Part shown: one piece after another, positions 53,901-62,830 of the stretch
Layout of the letters: each line of letters begins with the position of its first letter
Numbering within the stretch: position 1 is the stretch's first letter
DNA from: Dromaius novaehollandiae
Taxonomy: Eukaryota > Chordata > Aves > Casuariiformes > Dromaiidae
Reading direction: 5' to 3'
Length of the DNA: 64,000 nucleotides
Assembly: GCF_036370855.1 (NCBI RefSeq)
Contig: NC_088117.1
Coordinates: 8,804,001 to 8,868,000 of the forward strand
Notes under the pieces: model-generated
Told to the model about the DNA's origin: nothing
What the model saw: only the letters and a program-made list of their open reading frames with translations
Database searches by the model: none
Program-made: the position numbers and the translations under genes

Positions 53901-54002
53901 CCGCCGCCCCCGCCGCCGGCGCGGCCCTACCTGCGCCTTCTCCTGCTGCGCGTCCTCCAGCTGCGCCGCTCCTCCCATGGCTTTCCAGCGGTCGTGCCCC
54001 AT
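41658..54002 (-). CDS. FIBCD1: FIBCD1 fibrinogen C domain-containing receptor
   Basis: Complete 460-aa coding sequence in seven exons: 53931-54002, 48202-48678, 46690-46849, 46428-46564, 42303-42399, 42002-42181 and 41658-41917 (human 461 aa). FIBCD1 is a tetrameric type II plasma-membrane receptor that binds acetylated structures such as chitin and sulphated glycans through its fibrinogen-related domain (family knowledge). Visible here are a short cytoplasmic tail (1-28), one hydrophobic membrane segment (about 29-53), an extracellular stalk with heptad-like helix (about 75-215), a basic cleavage-like stretch ([20 protein letters not shown]), and the fibrinogen-like domain from Cys234 to the end. 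Ligand-site residues Tyr404, His414, Tyr430 and Trp442, the Cys400-Cys413 pair and calcium-site Asp392/Asp394 are all kept. NGT at 339 is an N-glycosylation sequon. All splice borders are GT/AG and phases agree. Confidence 0.96.
42002..42181 (-). CDS. FIBCD1: FIBCD1 exon 6
   Basis: This 180-nt exon encodes [20 protein letters not shown], the NGT glycosylation sequon, [11 protein letters not shown] and the [15 protein letters not shown] segment. Introns on either side are only 121 bp (toward exon 5) and 84 bp (toward exon 7). Confidence 0.95.
42303..42399 (-). CDS. FIBCD1: FIBCD1 exon 5
   Basis: This 97-nt exon encodes [19 protein letters not shown] and [14 protein letters not shown], the conserved core strands of fibrinogen-like domains. 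It starts in phase 0 after CCCGCAG and ends in phase 1. Confidence 0.95.
42995..43095. promoter_or_regulatory. Candidate enhancer islet in FIBCD1 intron 4
   Basis: An AT-rich patch within GC-rich intron. It has TTGATTTATTGACAACAAT (SOX/FOX-like), CTTAATTAAG (homeodomain palindrome) and GATTAATTGCATTAAAC. It is non-coding. Regulatory function is inference from motif content and contrast with flanks. Confidence 0.3.
44690..44740 (+). repeat. 18-bp tandem repeat, three units
   Basis: CATCATCCCTCCTTGGAG occurs twice exactly, preceded by a copy shortened by 3 bp. It is a short local duplication. Confidence 0.9.
45576..45597 (+). repeat. GGA trinucleotide tract
   Basis: About seven GGA units in FIBCD1 intron 4. 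Nearby at about 45528-45539 is a short CCCA tract. Confidence 0.85.
46428..46564 (-). CDS. FIBCD1: FIBCD1 exon 4 (start of fibrinogen-like domain)
   Basis: This 137-nt exon encodes [20 protein letters not shown] and the typical fibrinogen signature [23 protein letters not shown]. It ends in phase 0 before GTGAGC. Confidence 0.95.
46565..46689 (-). other. FIBCD1: FIBCD1 intron 3
   Basis: Intron of 125 bp, donor GTGAGG and acceptor CTGCAG. It contains a TTAATTAATCGG patch and nothing else notable. Confidence 0.95.
46690..46849 (-). CDS. FIBCD1: FIBCD1 exon 3 (stalk end)
   Basis: This 160-nt exon begins [20 protein letters not shown], continues the helical stalk, then a basic region [17 protein letters not shown] and the first Cys of the fibrinogen-like domain. 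It ends in phase 1. Confidence 0.95.
46850..48201 (-). other. FIBCD1: FIBCD1 intron 2
   Basis: GC-rich intron of 1.35 kb. No repeat or exon was recognised. Open frames are composition artefacts. Confidence 0.93.
48202..48678 (-). CDS. FIBCD1: FIBCD1 exon 2 (membrane segment and stalk)
   Basis: This 477-nt exon encodes 159 whole codons. After [11 protein letters not shown] it has the transmembrane helix ([13 protein letters not shown]) and then the extracellular stalk with [13 protein letters not shown] and a long Ala/Leu/Gln-rich helix ending [12 protein letters not shown]. The acceptor is GTCCCCAG and the donor CAG|GTGGGT. Confidence 0.95.
48679..53930 (-). other. FIBCD1: FIBCD1 intron 1
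   Basis: Intron of 5.25 kb, GC-rich. A 15-bp direct repeat (GTTGGATCTGCAACC) occurs twice at about 48913-48948. A tract of forkhead-like motifs lies at 53715-53737, about 190 bp inside from exon 1. Large overlapping frames on both strands (for example 50545-51618) are not credible genes. Confidence 0.9.
53715..53737. promoter_or_regulatory. Forkhead-like motif cluster near FIBCD1 exon 1
   Basis: The plus strand reads TGTAAATAAATAAAGTAAAT followed by AAC, giving overlapping TGTAAATA and GTAAATAA forkhead-type sites. It is an abrupt AT-rich string at the edge of the CpG island. Function is inferred. Confidence 0.35.
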
Positions 54003-54660
54003 CGCGCCGCGGCCCCGCGATCCGCCGCAACTTTCAGCCGCTCGCGCAACTCCCCGCCGGCCGCCGCTGCCCCCCCGGGAGCCAACACCGCCCCCGCCGC
54101 CCCCCCCCAAAAAAAAGACCCCCGAGGAATCACCCCCAAACGCTCCCCACGCCGCTGCCCGGCGCGGCCCGGCGGAGCCGCCGCGCTGCCCGGTTCGCCG
54201 CGGCGGGGAGGGACGGGAGGGAGGGACGCGAGGAAGAGGAGGGAGGAGGGAGGCAGGACACGGGCACGGACACGGGGGTGGATCTTCCCTCCCCGGCAGC
54301 CCCGCCTGCCCTCCCCCCCCCCCCCCCAGCCGCCGCTCGCCCCCTGCCCCGGCCCCCCCCGGCCCCCCCCCGGCTCAGCCGTACGTCGGGGCCGCCCCCG
54401 GGACCCCCCCGCACAGCCCCCCCAGCGGCTCCGGAGCGGCCCCGGCTCCACCCCGCCCCGGGGCTCGGCGCTGCGCTCCCCTGCGGCCGCCGCTGCCCAG
54501 ATGTGCGCGCACAGCTGGAGCAGCAGCTGGAGCAGCAGGTAAGGCGGGGGCTGCTGCCGGGCGCAGGGAGCCTCCTCGCAGCGCCGGGGGTGGTGGGGGG
54601 GGGGCGGCAGGCGCCCCCGGGCCTGGCCGGTGGTAGCTAAAGCACCGGGGGCCGGTACAA
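53740..54660 (-). promoter_or_regulatory. FIBCD1: CpG island over FIBCD1 exon 1 and promoter
   Basis: Extremely GC- and CpG-rich sequence containing the FIBCD1 start codon and first donor. No TATA box is visible, as usual for CpG-island promoters. The transcription start cannot be placed from sequence but should lie above 54002. Confidence 0.75.
53931..54002 (-). CDS. FIBCD1: FIBCD1 exon 1 (cytoplasmic tail)
   Basis: This 72-nt coding part encodes [17 protein letters not shown] and AQQEKAQ, clearly like the mammalian start ([17 protein letters not shown]). The donor is CAG|GTAGGG in phase 0. The same frame is open upstream to another ATG at 54110, which would add 36 Gly/Arg-rich residues. 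The inner start is preferred by homology. Confidence 0.93.
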
Positions 54661-55863
54661 AGCTCGGGTGGCTGCACGGCTGGAAAGGAGGTGCGGGGCA
54701 GGGGGTGGAGGGGGCAGGCGGGAGCCCCAGGGCCACGGGGCTCTGGCCATGCGCGTGGGGACCTGCGCAGGACTCTCCGCTGGGTCGGATTTAGGGTCCC
54801 CCGGGTGCAGATGTGGTTTTCTTTACGCACCTTTGTGGCACTTGTCTCTGACCTGCTGTTCGCCGGCCGGCTGACCTGCAGGCAGCAGGGCTGCTCAGAG
54901 GCGCGGAGAGGAGCATCGGAGCGCAGGGATGGCGCTCGGGGACTCCTCCAAGCCTCCCGGCCCGTTTTGGGAAGCCCATCTGCTGCCCCACTGACAGTTT
55001 TCAGGGATTCACCTTTATGGCTGAGACCGTCCAACTCATCTCACCGGTGGCATCTTTTATCCCCCCTCCCAAACCAGGCAGGCTGGGAGCCTGCGTTGCG
55101 CTGCCTTTTTGGAAGCAGGAGGCCTTGAGCCTGGCCTGGGAAGTTATTTTAACATAACTCCAAACAATAAAAACTCATCATTAAAAAGAAATATATCTTG
55201 GCTTCGCGCGGCCTGGCGGTGCGGGGAGGAGTGATTCAGAGGGCTCGTCGGCCCTCGGCGTTAGGCACGCCGAGCTGAGCAACTGGACACTCTCCAAGCC
55301 CAGCAACTCATTTTCTGCAGATAGAGCCAGGGCCGTGCAGGGGGCTGACGTTTAATTTGCAATCCAGCCTACCTTGACATAAACCCGTAATGTAATCGCT
55401 GAGGCCGGGGAGAGCGGCGTGGGCAGCTCGGCTGGCGGCGGTGCTGGCAGCGATGGGCAGGCTGCCCGCAGGGCCGGGTACCTCCCCGGCGGGGCGGCTG
55501 TGATTTTGGGGCTCCAAGGGATGCTCAGGGTTAGCCCTGTCCCTGCTCGTTACTCAGGCTCGTTAGGGTCCAGCGGAGACGCTGGCCGGGCTGACGGCTG
55601 ACTCACCCCGCTTGCCCGGGAGGGCAGCTTGTGCCATGCCATGTTAGCCATCACGTCCCATTAGCCCTCACGACCCGGCCTGGCTGGAGCTGCGGTGGGG
55701 GGACAGCGGTGCCGGGGGGTGGCCGAGCCCCGGGGCTGCAGCACCGTCCGAGCCAGGCAGCTCAGTCCCACACCGTGGCCTCTGGGCAGCTCCGGTGCCG
55801 CACGGCACGGACCGGGCTCGCGGCTCCTCTGGGCTCCTCCATGCGTGTTGCTAATGGACTGGG

Positions 55864-55873
55864 CTATATTTAG
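55864..55873 (+). promoter_or_regulatory. MEF2-type site
   Basis: CTATATTTAG matches the MEF2 consensus YTAWWWWTAR exactly and sits in a small AT-rich patch (55850-55890). A ten-base match can arise by chance, so this is only a candidate. Confidence 0.25.
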
Positions 55874-57184
55874 CCTCAAAATTTCATCGTAGAAAGCCTC
55901 CTCGGGCAGAGGGAGCGGGCCCTGGTGACGCGATTAGCCCATCGTATGGGGGGGGACGGCAGCCCGGGGGGGCCGCCGGGGCACGGGGCGGCAGAGGCAC
56001 AAGGCGCAGCTCCTGCCTCCGCTCCAGCGGGTCTGCGGGCGCTGCCGCGGGGTGCCAGCTCTGCTTGGGGGCACCAAGTGACTCAACCGATCCGGGATCA
56101 AATCCGTGCGCTAAAATAAGTCATTTGCTGTTTCTGTGGGTTTTTTTCCCATTTAAGATGCCGACTGCTCGCTCGCAGGTCAAGACAGCGACCGGCGTTG
56201 CAATGCCCGGCGTGCGGCTCCCGGCAGGAGCTGCTCCGGGGCGCGGGACCCCGGCTCCCCCTCGCTCCATCCCCCAGGATCTCGCGGGGCCGGAGCAGGC
56301 ACGAGGACCGGTGTCTCGCAGGCAAAGCACATCCAGGCAGGCTCGAAGCCCGCTGGCTCCCGGCGCTCGGGGAGGCCCATGCGGGGCAGACACGCTCGCG
56401 CCGCAGCCGCGTGCCGCCGGCGACGCTGGGCCGGGGGGGAGGCTGCCGGGCGCCCGCCGCCTCCCCACGTAGTGGCACCCGCTTGCCTTGGCCGCGTGCC
56501 ACGGCAGCCGGCGAGCCGGCGCTGCGCGTACACGGCGTCAGGCATCATCACAATATTAATAATGCAAGGGCAGCGCCTTGCAAGCTCTTCGGCCCCGTGC
56601 CGCCCGGCTGGCGGGAGCGCTGCCTGCAAAGGAGGCGCGTGAGCCTCATCCCAAGCGGCCGCCGGGGAGAGCGGGGGGCGATTCAGCCTCCCCGTGGGGA
56701 GCGCGGCCGCCCCCGACCCGAGAGGGGGTCCCCCCCCAGAGCCGGGGCCGGCGAGCCGCCGAGCAGCCCTTCCCCGCGCAGCATCCCGGCGCTCCCGGCC
56801 GCGCTGCCTCGCTGCGCTGCCTCGCCGTCTCCAGCTAGCGACAGCAAACGGGCCGCGGCTTCAAAAGGCGAGGGAGAAAAAGCAACCAAAAAAAGCAACC
56901 AAAAAAAAATAAACCCCAACCACAGGCAAGATTTTAATTTAAAACCCTTTCCTGCATGAAGAACAACAGCCCGGGCCATCTGGAGCAGCATATGCAGGTA
57001 ACTGCGAGGCAGCAGTGCTTCTGCCGAGCTCCTTCGCCGGCAGCTGGAGGCTGCGGCCCCGGTGGACGGGGCTTCAGCTGGCAAAAGCATCACCTCGGCG
57101 GGTGTCTGCACCGCCGATAGCCTGCCGGGGCCCGGCTTCCCCCAGCCAGCTACCGAGAGCTCCCCGTTTAATCGCTGCGTTTCC

Positions 57185-57265
57185 AGGAGAGGTAATTATG
57201 GGTCCCAATGCAAATAGCAATAACACCGGAGTTTATTGCAAGAGATTAATTCAGCGGCTTAATTG
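57185..57265. promoter_or_regulatory. Candidate conserved element with octamer and homeodomain sites
   Basis: An AT-rich islet contains TAATTA (57193-57198), a perfect POU octamer ATGCAAAT (57208-57215), GAGATTAATTCAG and CTTAATTGAAAC within 80 bp. It is non-coding. The motif clustering resembles developmental enhancers, which is inference. Confidence 0.4.
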
Positions 57266-57306
57266 AAACTGCAGGAGCAGCTCAGGAAAGCGCCATCCGG
57301 AGCTGG

Positions 57307-57338
57307 GAGGAGGAGGAGGAGGAGGAGGAGGAGGAGGT
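57307..57338 (+). repeat. GGA trinucleotide microsatellite
   Basis: About ten consecutive GGA units, directly next to the octamer-containing islet. Confidence 0.95.
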
Positions 57339-58923
57339 TGGGCCCCGGTCCACCCTACCCACATCCCTCGCCCTCGGCCCAGGGAGCCCAAATCAGCAGA
57401 TTGCAATGCCCAAAGGCCCGGCCGTCGGCTGATGGGCACCTCCAGCATCCAAAAAGTGGCCGTCGTCGCCACTTCCCTTCTCCTTGCTCCCACCTCCACT
57501 GCTTTGTCCCTTCCTCTGCTAGAGGTGAGATCCCTCCGAGCCCTGGCGGTTTGCACCTTCCCGGGATAAGCATCCTTAATCCCGTTGCTCCGGGCACCCA
57601 TGCAGCCACAGAGTGCCGGGGGCCAGGGCTGGACGCTGCTCCCGCCCGGGAGGGCAATGGGAGCCTCTGCGCTCCTCCCCGCTCCTTCTCCTTCCCTGAT
57701 AAATAAATCACACCTTTCTTTGGGAAGTGGCACTGAAGTAGCTTTCCTCCCAACCTCTCCTCAAATAAAAACGTCCTTGAAAGTGTAAAATTGGAGCGGG
57801 ATAAAGTGTGACATCCAGCCCCAACCTCGCTGTTTGCACAGCGCCTGGGAGACACGAAGCCGCGCTCTGTTATCTCTGCAGTTATTGTTTCGGTTAGGAT
57901 CAGCACTACGGCCCCGATTTGCTTTCAGAGTTCGGAAGGCTGGGGAAAGAAAAAAAAAGCTGGAAAAAAAGTATTTTTTTGTTTGAAAGATAATATTTGA
58001 TGTGAAAAAAAAATTTTTTCAAACCATCTTAGTATTTACAGGCTGGGAAATCTGTCCAGAGATCATGTACCCCTGAAAAGGATAAAACACTTCTCTTAGT
58101 TTAACGTGTTTTCTTGTGCTTTATCTAAAAAGTCGTCATAAAAACACTGAATTGAAATTTTAAAGGGGGGAGGGGAGGAGAATATCTCGAGGGTTTGTTG
58201 CTGTTTCTATTTTCTTATTGCCAAATAAAATACAATTAAAGCAACATTTTATACGCCAGCCAACATAACTAACATTGCTTTTCTGACGGCACTTTTTTGT
58301 GTCAGCCAACGACAATAAGTGCTGCGGGATCGCTCGCTCGCGTCCAGCCACCGTGGCTGGAGGGGGGATTCGCAGCAGCGGCAGCCGAGGCCGAAGCAGA
58401 GGGATTTTGGTCCTGCTCTACGTGGAAATCTCCGTGGCTCTTATCGGCAGAGCCGGCCGCCGCGCTGCTCTGCCTTCCCGGCATGACGCTCGCTCCAAGA
58501 CCGGTCTCAGGGCTTTTGCAAGCGCCCAGCAGCTCCCAGTACTCCCGGTTCCCAGCAGGGATTCCCAGCAGGGTCCAGCCCCCGGCAGAGCCCCCGGCCA
58601 GGGATGGGAAATTCGCCCCGGCTCCAGCCGCCTGGGTTTCGTCGCGGCGCGGGGAGCAGCGGCACCTCGCTGCCAGCCCGCGGCTCTGCGGCTGCCTGCG
58701 CCGAAATCCCCGTGGTAATGGGATCAGGGGCACCGTCTGCCAGGGGAATATTAAATCAGACCCGGAGCCCCGGTCCGGAGCGACACGCTTGGGATATGAA
58801 GCTACGGTAGATCACGGTATGGGGTTCTCGCTCCTGCTTTAAAGGCAAAGGTGTCGCAGCAACGCCTGGTTTGTCGCAGAGTGAGTTGGACCCTCTCTTA
58901 GCAGCACCGGGAAAAGGAAGCAG

Positions 58924-58948
58924 GGAGAGGGGAGGGGAGGGGAGGGGT
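58924..58948 (+). repeat. GGGGA pentanucleotide tract
   Basis: Four GGGGA-type units. It is a G-rich simple repeat with quadruplex potential. Confidence 0.85.
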
Positions 58949-59474
58949 GCCGCCCCTGGCCAAAGCCCTGAGCACTTGCAACTCATCACAGTGATGTGCT
59001 TTCAAGGGTCTTTGCTGCTTCCGATGAACAGGCTCAGCAGGAGCTTCGGACGCGGCTCGCGGGGCAGCAGCCGGTTGCCCCAAGCTCATGCCCATCTCCC
59101 CGTCCTTGCTCATGCTCCTGCCCCACATGGCCAAGGTTCGGCGAACAGAGGCTGAGGAAGTCACTTAGCAAATGAGCTGTAATGGGCTCCCGCGCCCACC
59201 CCAGGTTATCGGTTTAGCTCGGTATCCGGTTGGGGTGACCATCTGGTACCGTCTGCTGCCTGCTTAGCCATCATTTATCCTCCTGATGAGGGACACCAGC
59301 AGGACTCGTGTCCCGGCCGGGCTATTGGGGAAAGGGGATGGGATCAGAGTTTGCTCCCGGCACCCACGCGGGTCTGGAGGCAACGTGGAGGAAGAGCTGC
59401 AGGGGCAGCCGTGCTGGGCACATCCCAAACGGAGAAGGTCCAGGGGTCACGGTGGAGCAGCTCCTGCCATGGTG

Positions 59475-59606
59475 GGAATGGATGGATGGATGGATGGATT
59501 GATAGACAAATGAATGGATGGATGGAGGGATGGGTAGATGGACAGATGAATGGTTGCATGGAAGGTGGGATGGGCAGATGGATGGACGGAGGGTTGGACA
59601 GATGGG
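59475..59606 (+). repeat. Imperfect GGAT tetranucleotide array
   Basis: About 130 bp of GATG/GGAT units. The first four to five units are perfect. Later units carry substitutions (ACAA, TAGA, GGGA), giving an interrupted microsatellite. Confidence 0.95.
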
Positions 59607-60832
59607 CGGGCAGCCCTCTGCCCAGCTAGAGTAGGGGAGCAGGGAAGGGCAGACAGATGAGACTCGTTAGCAAATGAGGTAGCCTCAGGTTATGCTAACA
59701 AGCCCATTAGGAGGGCTTATAAGGGGAGGATGGTTGGTTAGTAGGGGAGGCTGCTGGTTTTAGTGGAGATGCTGCTTTTTGGGACAGGAGGGCCTAAGTG
59801 CCTGCTAGTTAATTAGAAAGGCTTGGAGGAGGTCTGTGCTGGTTGGCCTCACTTGTGAGCAGCCCTAATGTGATGAGCAATTAGGGACTTTGAAGCTTTT
59901 TAGCTGGAATCGTTAAGCTAGAGATGAGCTCAGTTGGGGAAAGGGGCTTTCTGGCTGTGCTGGAAACCTGCTGGTCCGTGGCTGACCCGGCTGCTCCTTG
60001 CCTTGTGGGCCCTGTCCCCAGCCTTGAGGACACGGGTGAAGCAAGTGCCCTGGGGACAGCCACAGCTCAGCAGGTGCCCATGGTGGGTTACCACTGTCCT
60101 TCAGATTGTGAGTGAGGCTGTGAGCTCCTGCTTAGCTGCAAGTGAAGGTGAGGTGTCTGTGTTTTCTCTCCTCTGTCAGGTACTGAGACAACGTGGAGGT
60201 GATGGGCTCCAAAATAGGTGCTCCTATTTTCTCCCTGCGCACCAGGTCTCAAATGGGTGCGAGCAGAGAGGATGGTGACTGCCGTCCTGGCTGTTGCTGC
60301 TGCAGCGTCTCAGCTGGCCACGTGTGGAGGCTGTGGTCCTGCCTGTGGTGTCCCCAGCTTTCTGGGTGCTCAAGGTGATGTGCTTCTGTGCAGGGACATC
60401 TGCTCTGGGGCGATGCTCCTGCCTCCTCCCCCCTTGCTGTCCTGGTGCTGGGGCACAGCTTCTCCCCCCCGGCTCCCCAGTGGGGCTGGGCGAGGGAGTT
60501 TCCCTGCCCCTAACCTGGGGGTAATCACAGCGGTGTAAACCCAAATGCCGTGCGAGGTAATGGCTCCGCGGGCATCAAAATCTGCCAGCTTTGTCTCTGC
60601 CCTCCCTCACCGTCTCCTTTCTGTCCTGCCTTGGCCTAACTTCATGCAGCTTCCGCAGCTCTGCCATGTCCTGCCCCGCTGTGGTCTAGCTGGCACTGCA
60701 TGCACTGTGTTTATGGCAGTGTTAATTAAATACGCTCTGCAATCAGTGCCGCACATGACCCCGCTTCCCGAGCCGAGGTTGCGCTGTAATGTGCCATCGC
60801 TGAGGCAGAACATGACTGTTGCCGTTCTGGGG

Positions 60833-60849
60833 AATCTCTAATAGAGATT
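60833..60849. repeat. Perfect 8-bp inverted repeat
   Basis: AATCTCTA, one spacer base, then TAGAGATT. It is a 17-bp near-palindrome in an AT-rich patch. Confidence 0.9.
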
Positions 60850-62729
60850 TACGTATCCCAGGCCTCCCATTTCTCTGTTTTGTGACATTTTGCAAAGTTC
60901 AGGTTTACAAAATAAGCCAGCGCATGAAAAGAGATGCTCTGAACGTTATTTGCACTGCACGTGCCAGTTTCTGCTCTGCAGGGCCTTTGTCCCAAACCCG
61001 GTGCCATGTGCCCAGGCCTCCTGGCACGCAGAGCTTGGGGAAGGCACCAGCCCGGGACCATGCAGCGACCAGCACCGCTCGCTCGCGGAGGGCGAGCATC
61101 CATCCCGTGCTGGCCCTCTCCGCCCGGGTGCTGCGGTACCACGTCGCCCTGCTGTGCGGCCGTCGGCGCGGGAGCAATTTGGTCCTCGCGCACCTCCGTT
61201 CGCCCCGATGGCGGGCGAGCTCTGTGGCGACAGTGATTGAAATGCACACGGAGTCGCTCGGCTCAACCTGCCTCTAATCCCATCTCCAGCCCCAGGGCAG
61301 AGGATGCATTTGCAGCGGGAGCCGGAGGGAGCGGGAGAGGCAGCGCGCTCCACCCGCCGCCCCGGAGGACGCAGCCCGGACCGGCGGCGGGAGGAAGGTA
61401 GGGCGGCCGCCGCTGCTGTTCCAAGGGTGCAATTTGCGGTGCTGAGCTGCTCCGCTTTTAAACGCGAGCGTGGGCTAGGGGCTGGCGTGGCTGCGGCGCT
61501 GCCCGCGCAGCGGCGGGTGGGAGGCAGGCGGGCTGCTGGCACAATCCGGTTAGCGCCTGACAGTCTCCCTGGATCTCAGCTATGGGCAGAAAAGCCCATT
61601 TTAATAAATAGCTCACGGGGGAAGCTGCCTGCTCCATGATGATGAGGGAGCATGTGTGCGCTGAAATGCCAGGCCGGGGAGCGGGAGCGGAGCGGCCGAG
61701 GGAGGAGGGCCGGGAGTTTTTCCCCCCCCCCCCCCGGGGGTGCTGAGATGCGAGGTCAAGCTGCGGTGCCTGGTGCCTCTCCAGGCTGCTGTGCAGCCCC
61801 CGTGGAAAGCCCACGCCGGACCCCTGCAGGCTTTGGAGACGGAGCGAACCGCTGAGCTGGGCACCTGGGGAGAGAGCGCTTGAGCTGGGCATCGCGGTGG
61901 GTTGTGGTCCCTCCCCGCCCTAAGCAGCATGGCCCAGACAGTCACCCAAAACCAGGCCCTCTTCTTTGCTTTCTCAGGACAGCAGCTCTGCAAGGGAGAG
62001 AGACCTCGTCTTACCCAGTGCTACAGCAGGGCCAGCTCATCCCTTTTGGGGAAAAAACTGATTGCAGCCAAACATGTGCCTGTCTGGTGATACCGGCCCA
62101 GCTGCAGGTCCCCGCTGCATCCATCTCCGCTACTGGGTGTGCAAAGGCAGGTGAGTCCTTCTGGGGATGTCATCTGGATGTCATCACCTCTGCAAGGGTG
62201 ATGCTGGGAGAGGTGATGGACGGAGGGGACGGTGCACAGCGAAGGAAGGGAAGGTTGCAGGTGGCCTGCGGGCAACTTGCTCGGTTGCAACGGGAGGCTC
62301 TGTGTTGCTGGATTTAGCTGTTTGGCACAAAGGGAACTCAGGTTGCTCTGCTCTCGTCACCACCTCGGCCTCCAGAAGTGGCTGAGGGAATGCAGGAGTT
62401 GGGCGTATCGACCCAGCTCTGGCCCGAACACCGTGGCATAACGCTGCTCCCAGACCTGCAGGCCGGGGGGAAGGATAAGGTGGTTCCAGCTGCCTGGAGG
62501 GATCCTTCCCCGGCTCCCCCTCGCTGCAGGTGATGGAGAGCCACTGCTGAAGCTCCGGATCCACCTCTGTGCCCAAGCACCTGCTAAGCTCTGCGCCGGC
62601 CGCGCTCCTCGCTTTGAGCCGGGGGAGGAAAGGGGGGATTTGCTGCTCTTGCACACCTCGCTTCTGCCTCGGTGCCTGTGTTGTCAAGTCTGATCAGAAG
62701 GAGGATCAGTTGGCCCCGCTCGCTCTCTC

Positions 62730-62830
62730 CAGATTTAATTAACAGGCCTTTCATCTCTACCCTGAAGGAATCTGCTATCTTCTGTCTTCTTAATTAACGT
62801 TCATTAAGCAAATCAGAAGAACGTTTTCTC
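62730..62830. promoter_or_regulatory. Candidate regulatory islet with two TTAATTAA palindromes
   Basis: TTAATTAA occurs at 62735-62742 and 62790-62797, with further ATTAA and AAATCAGAAGAACG elements, in an AT-rich block bounded by GC-rich DNA. It has no coding potential. Regulatory function is inferred. Confidence 0.35.

Noticed and set aside
54278-54640. Possible first exon of a divergent gene (frame ending near CAG|GTAAGG at 54538)
   Set aside because: The donor-like sequence is good but the peptide is proline-rich low complexity and does not resemble the LAMC3 N-terminus. CpG-island DNA often yields this.
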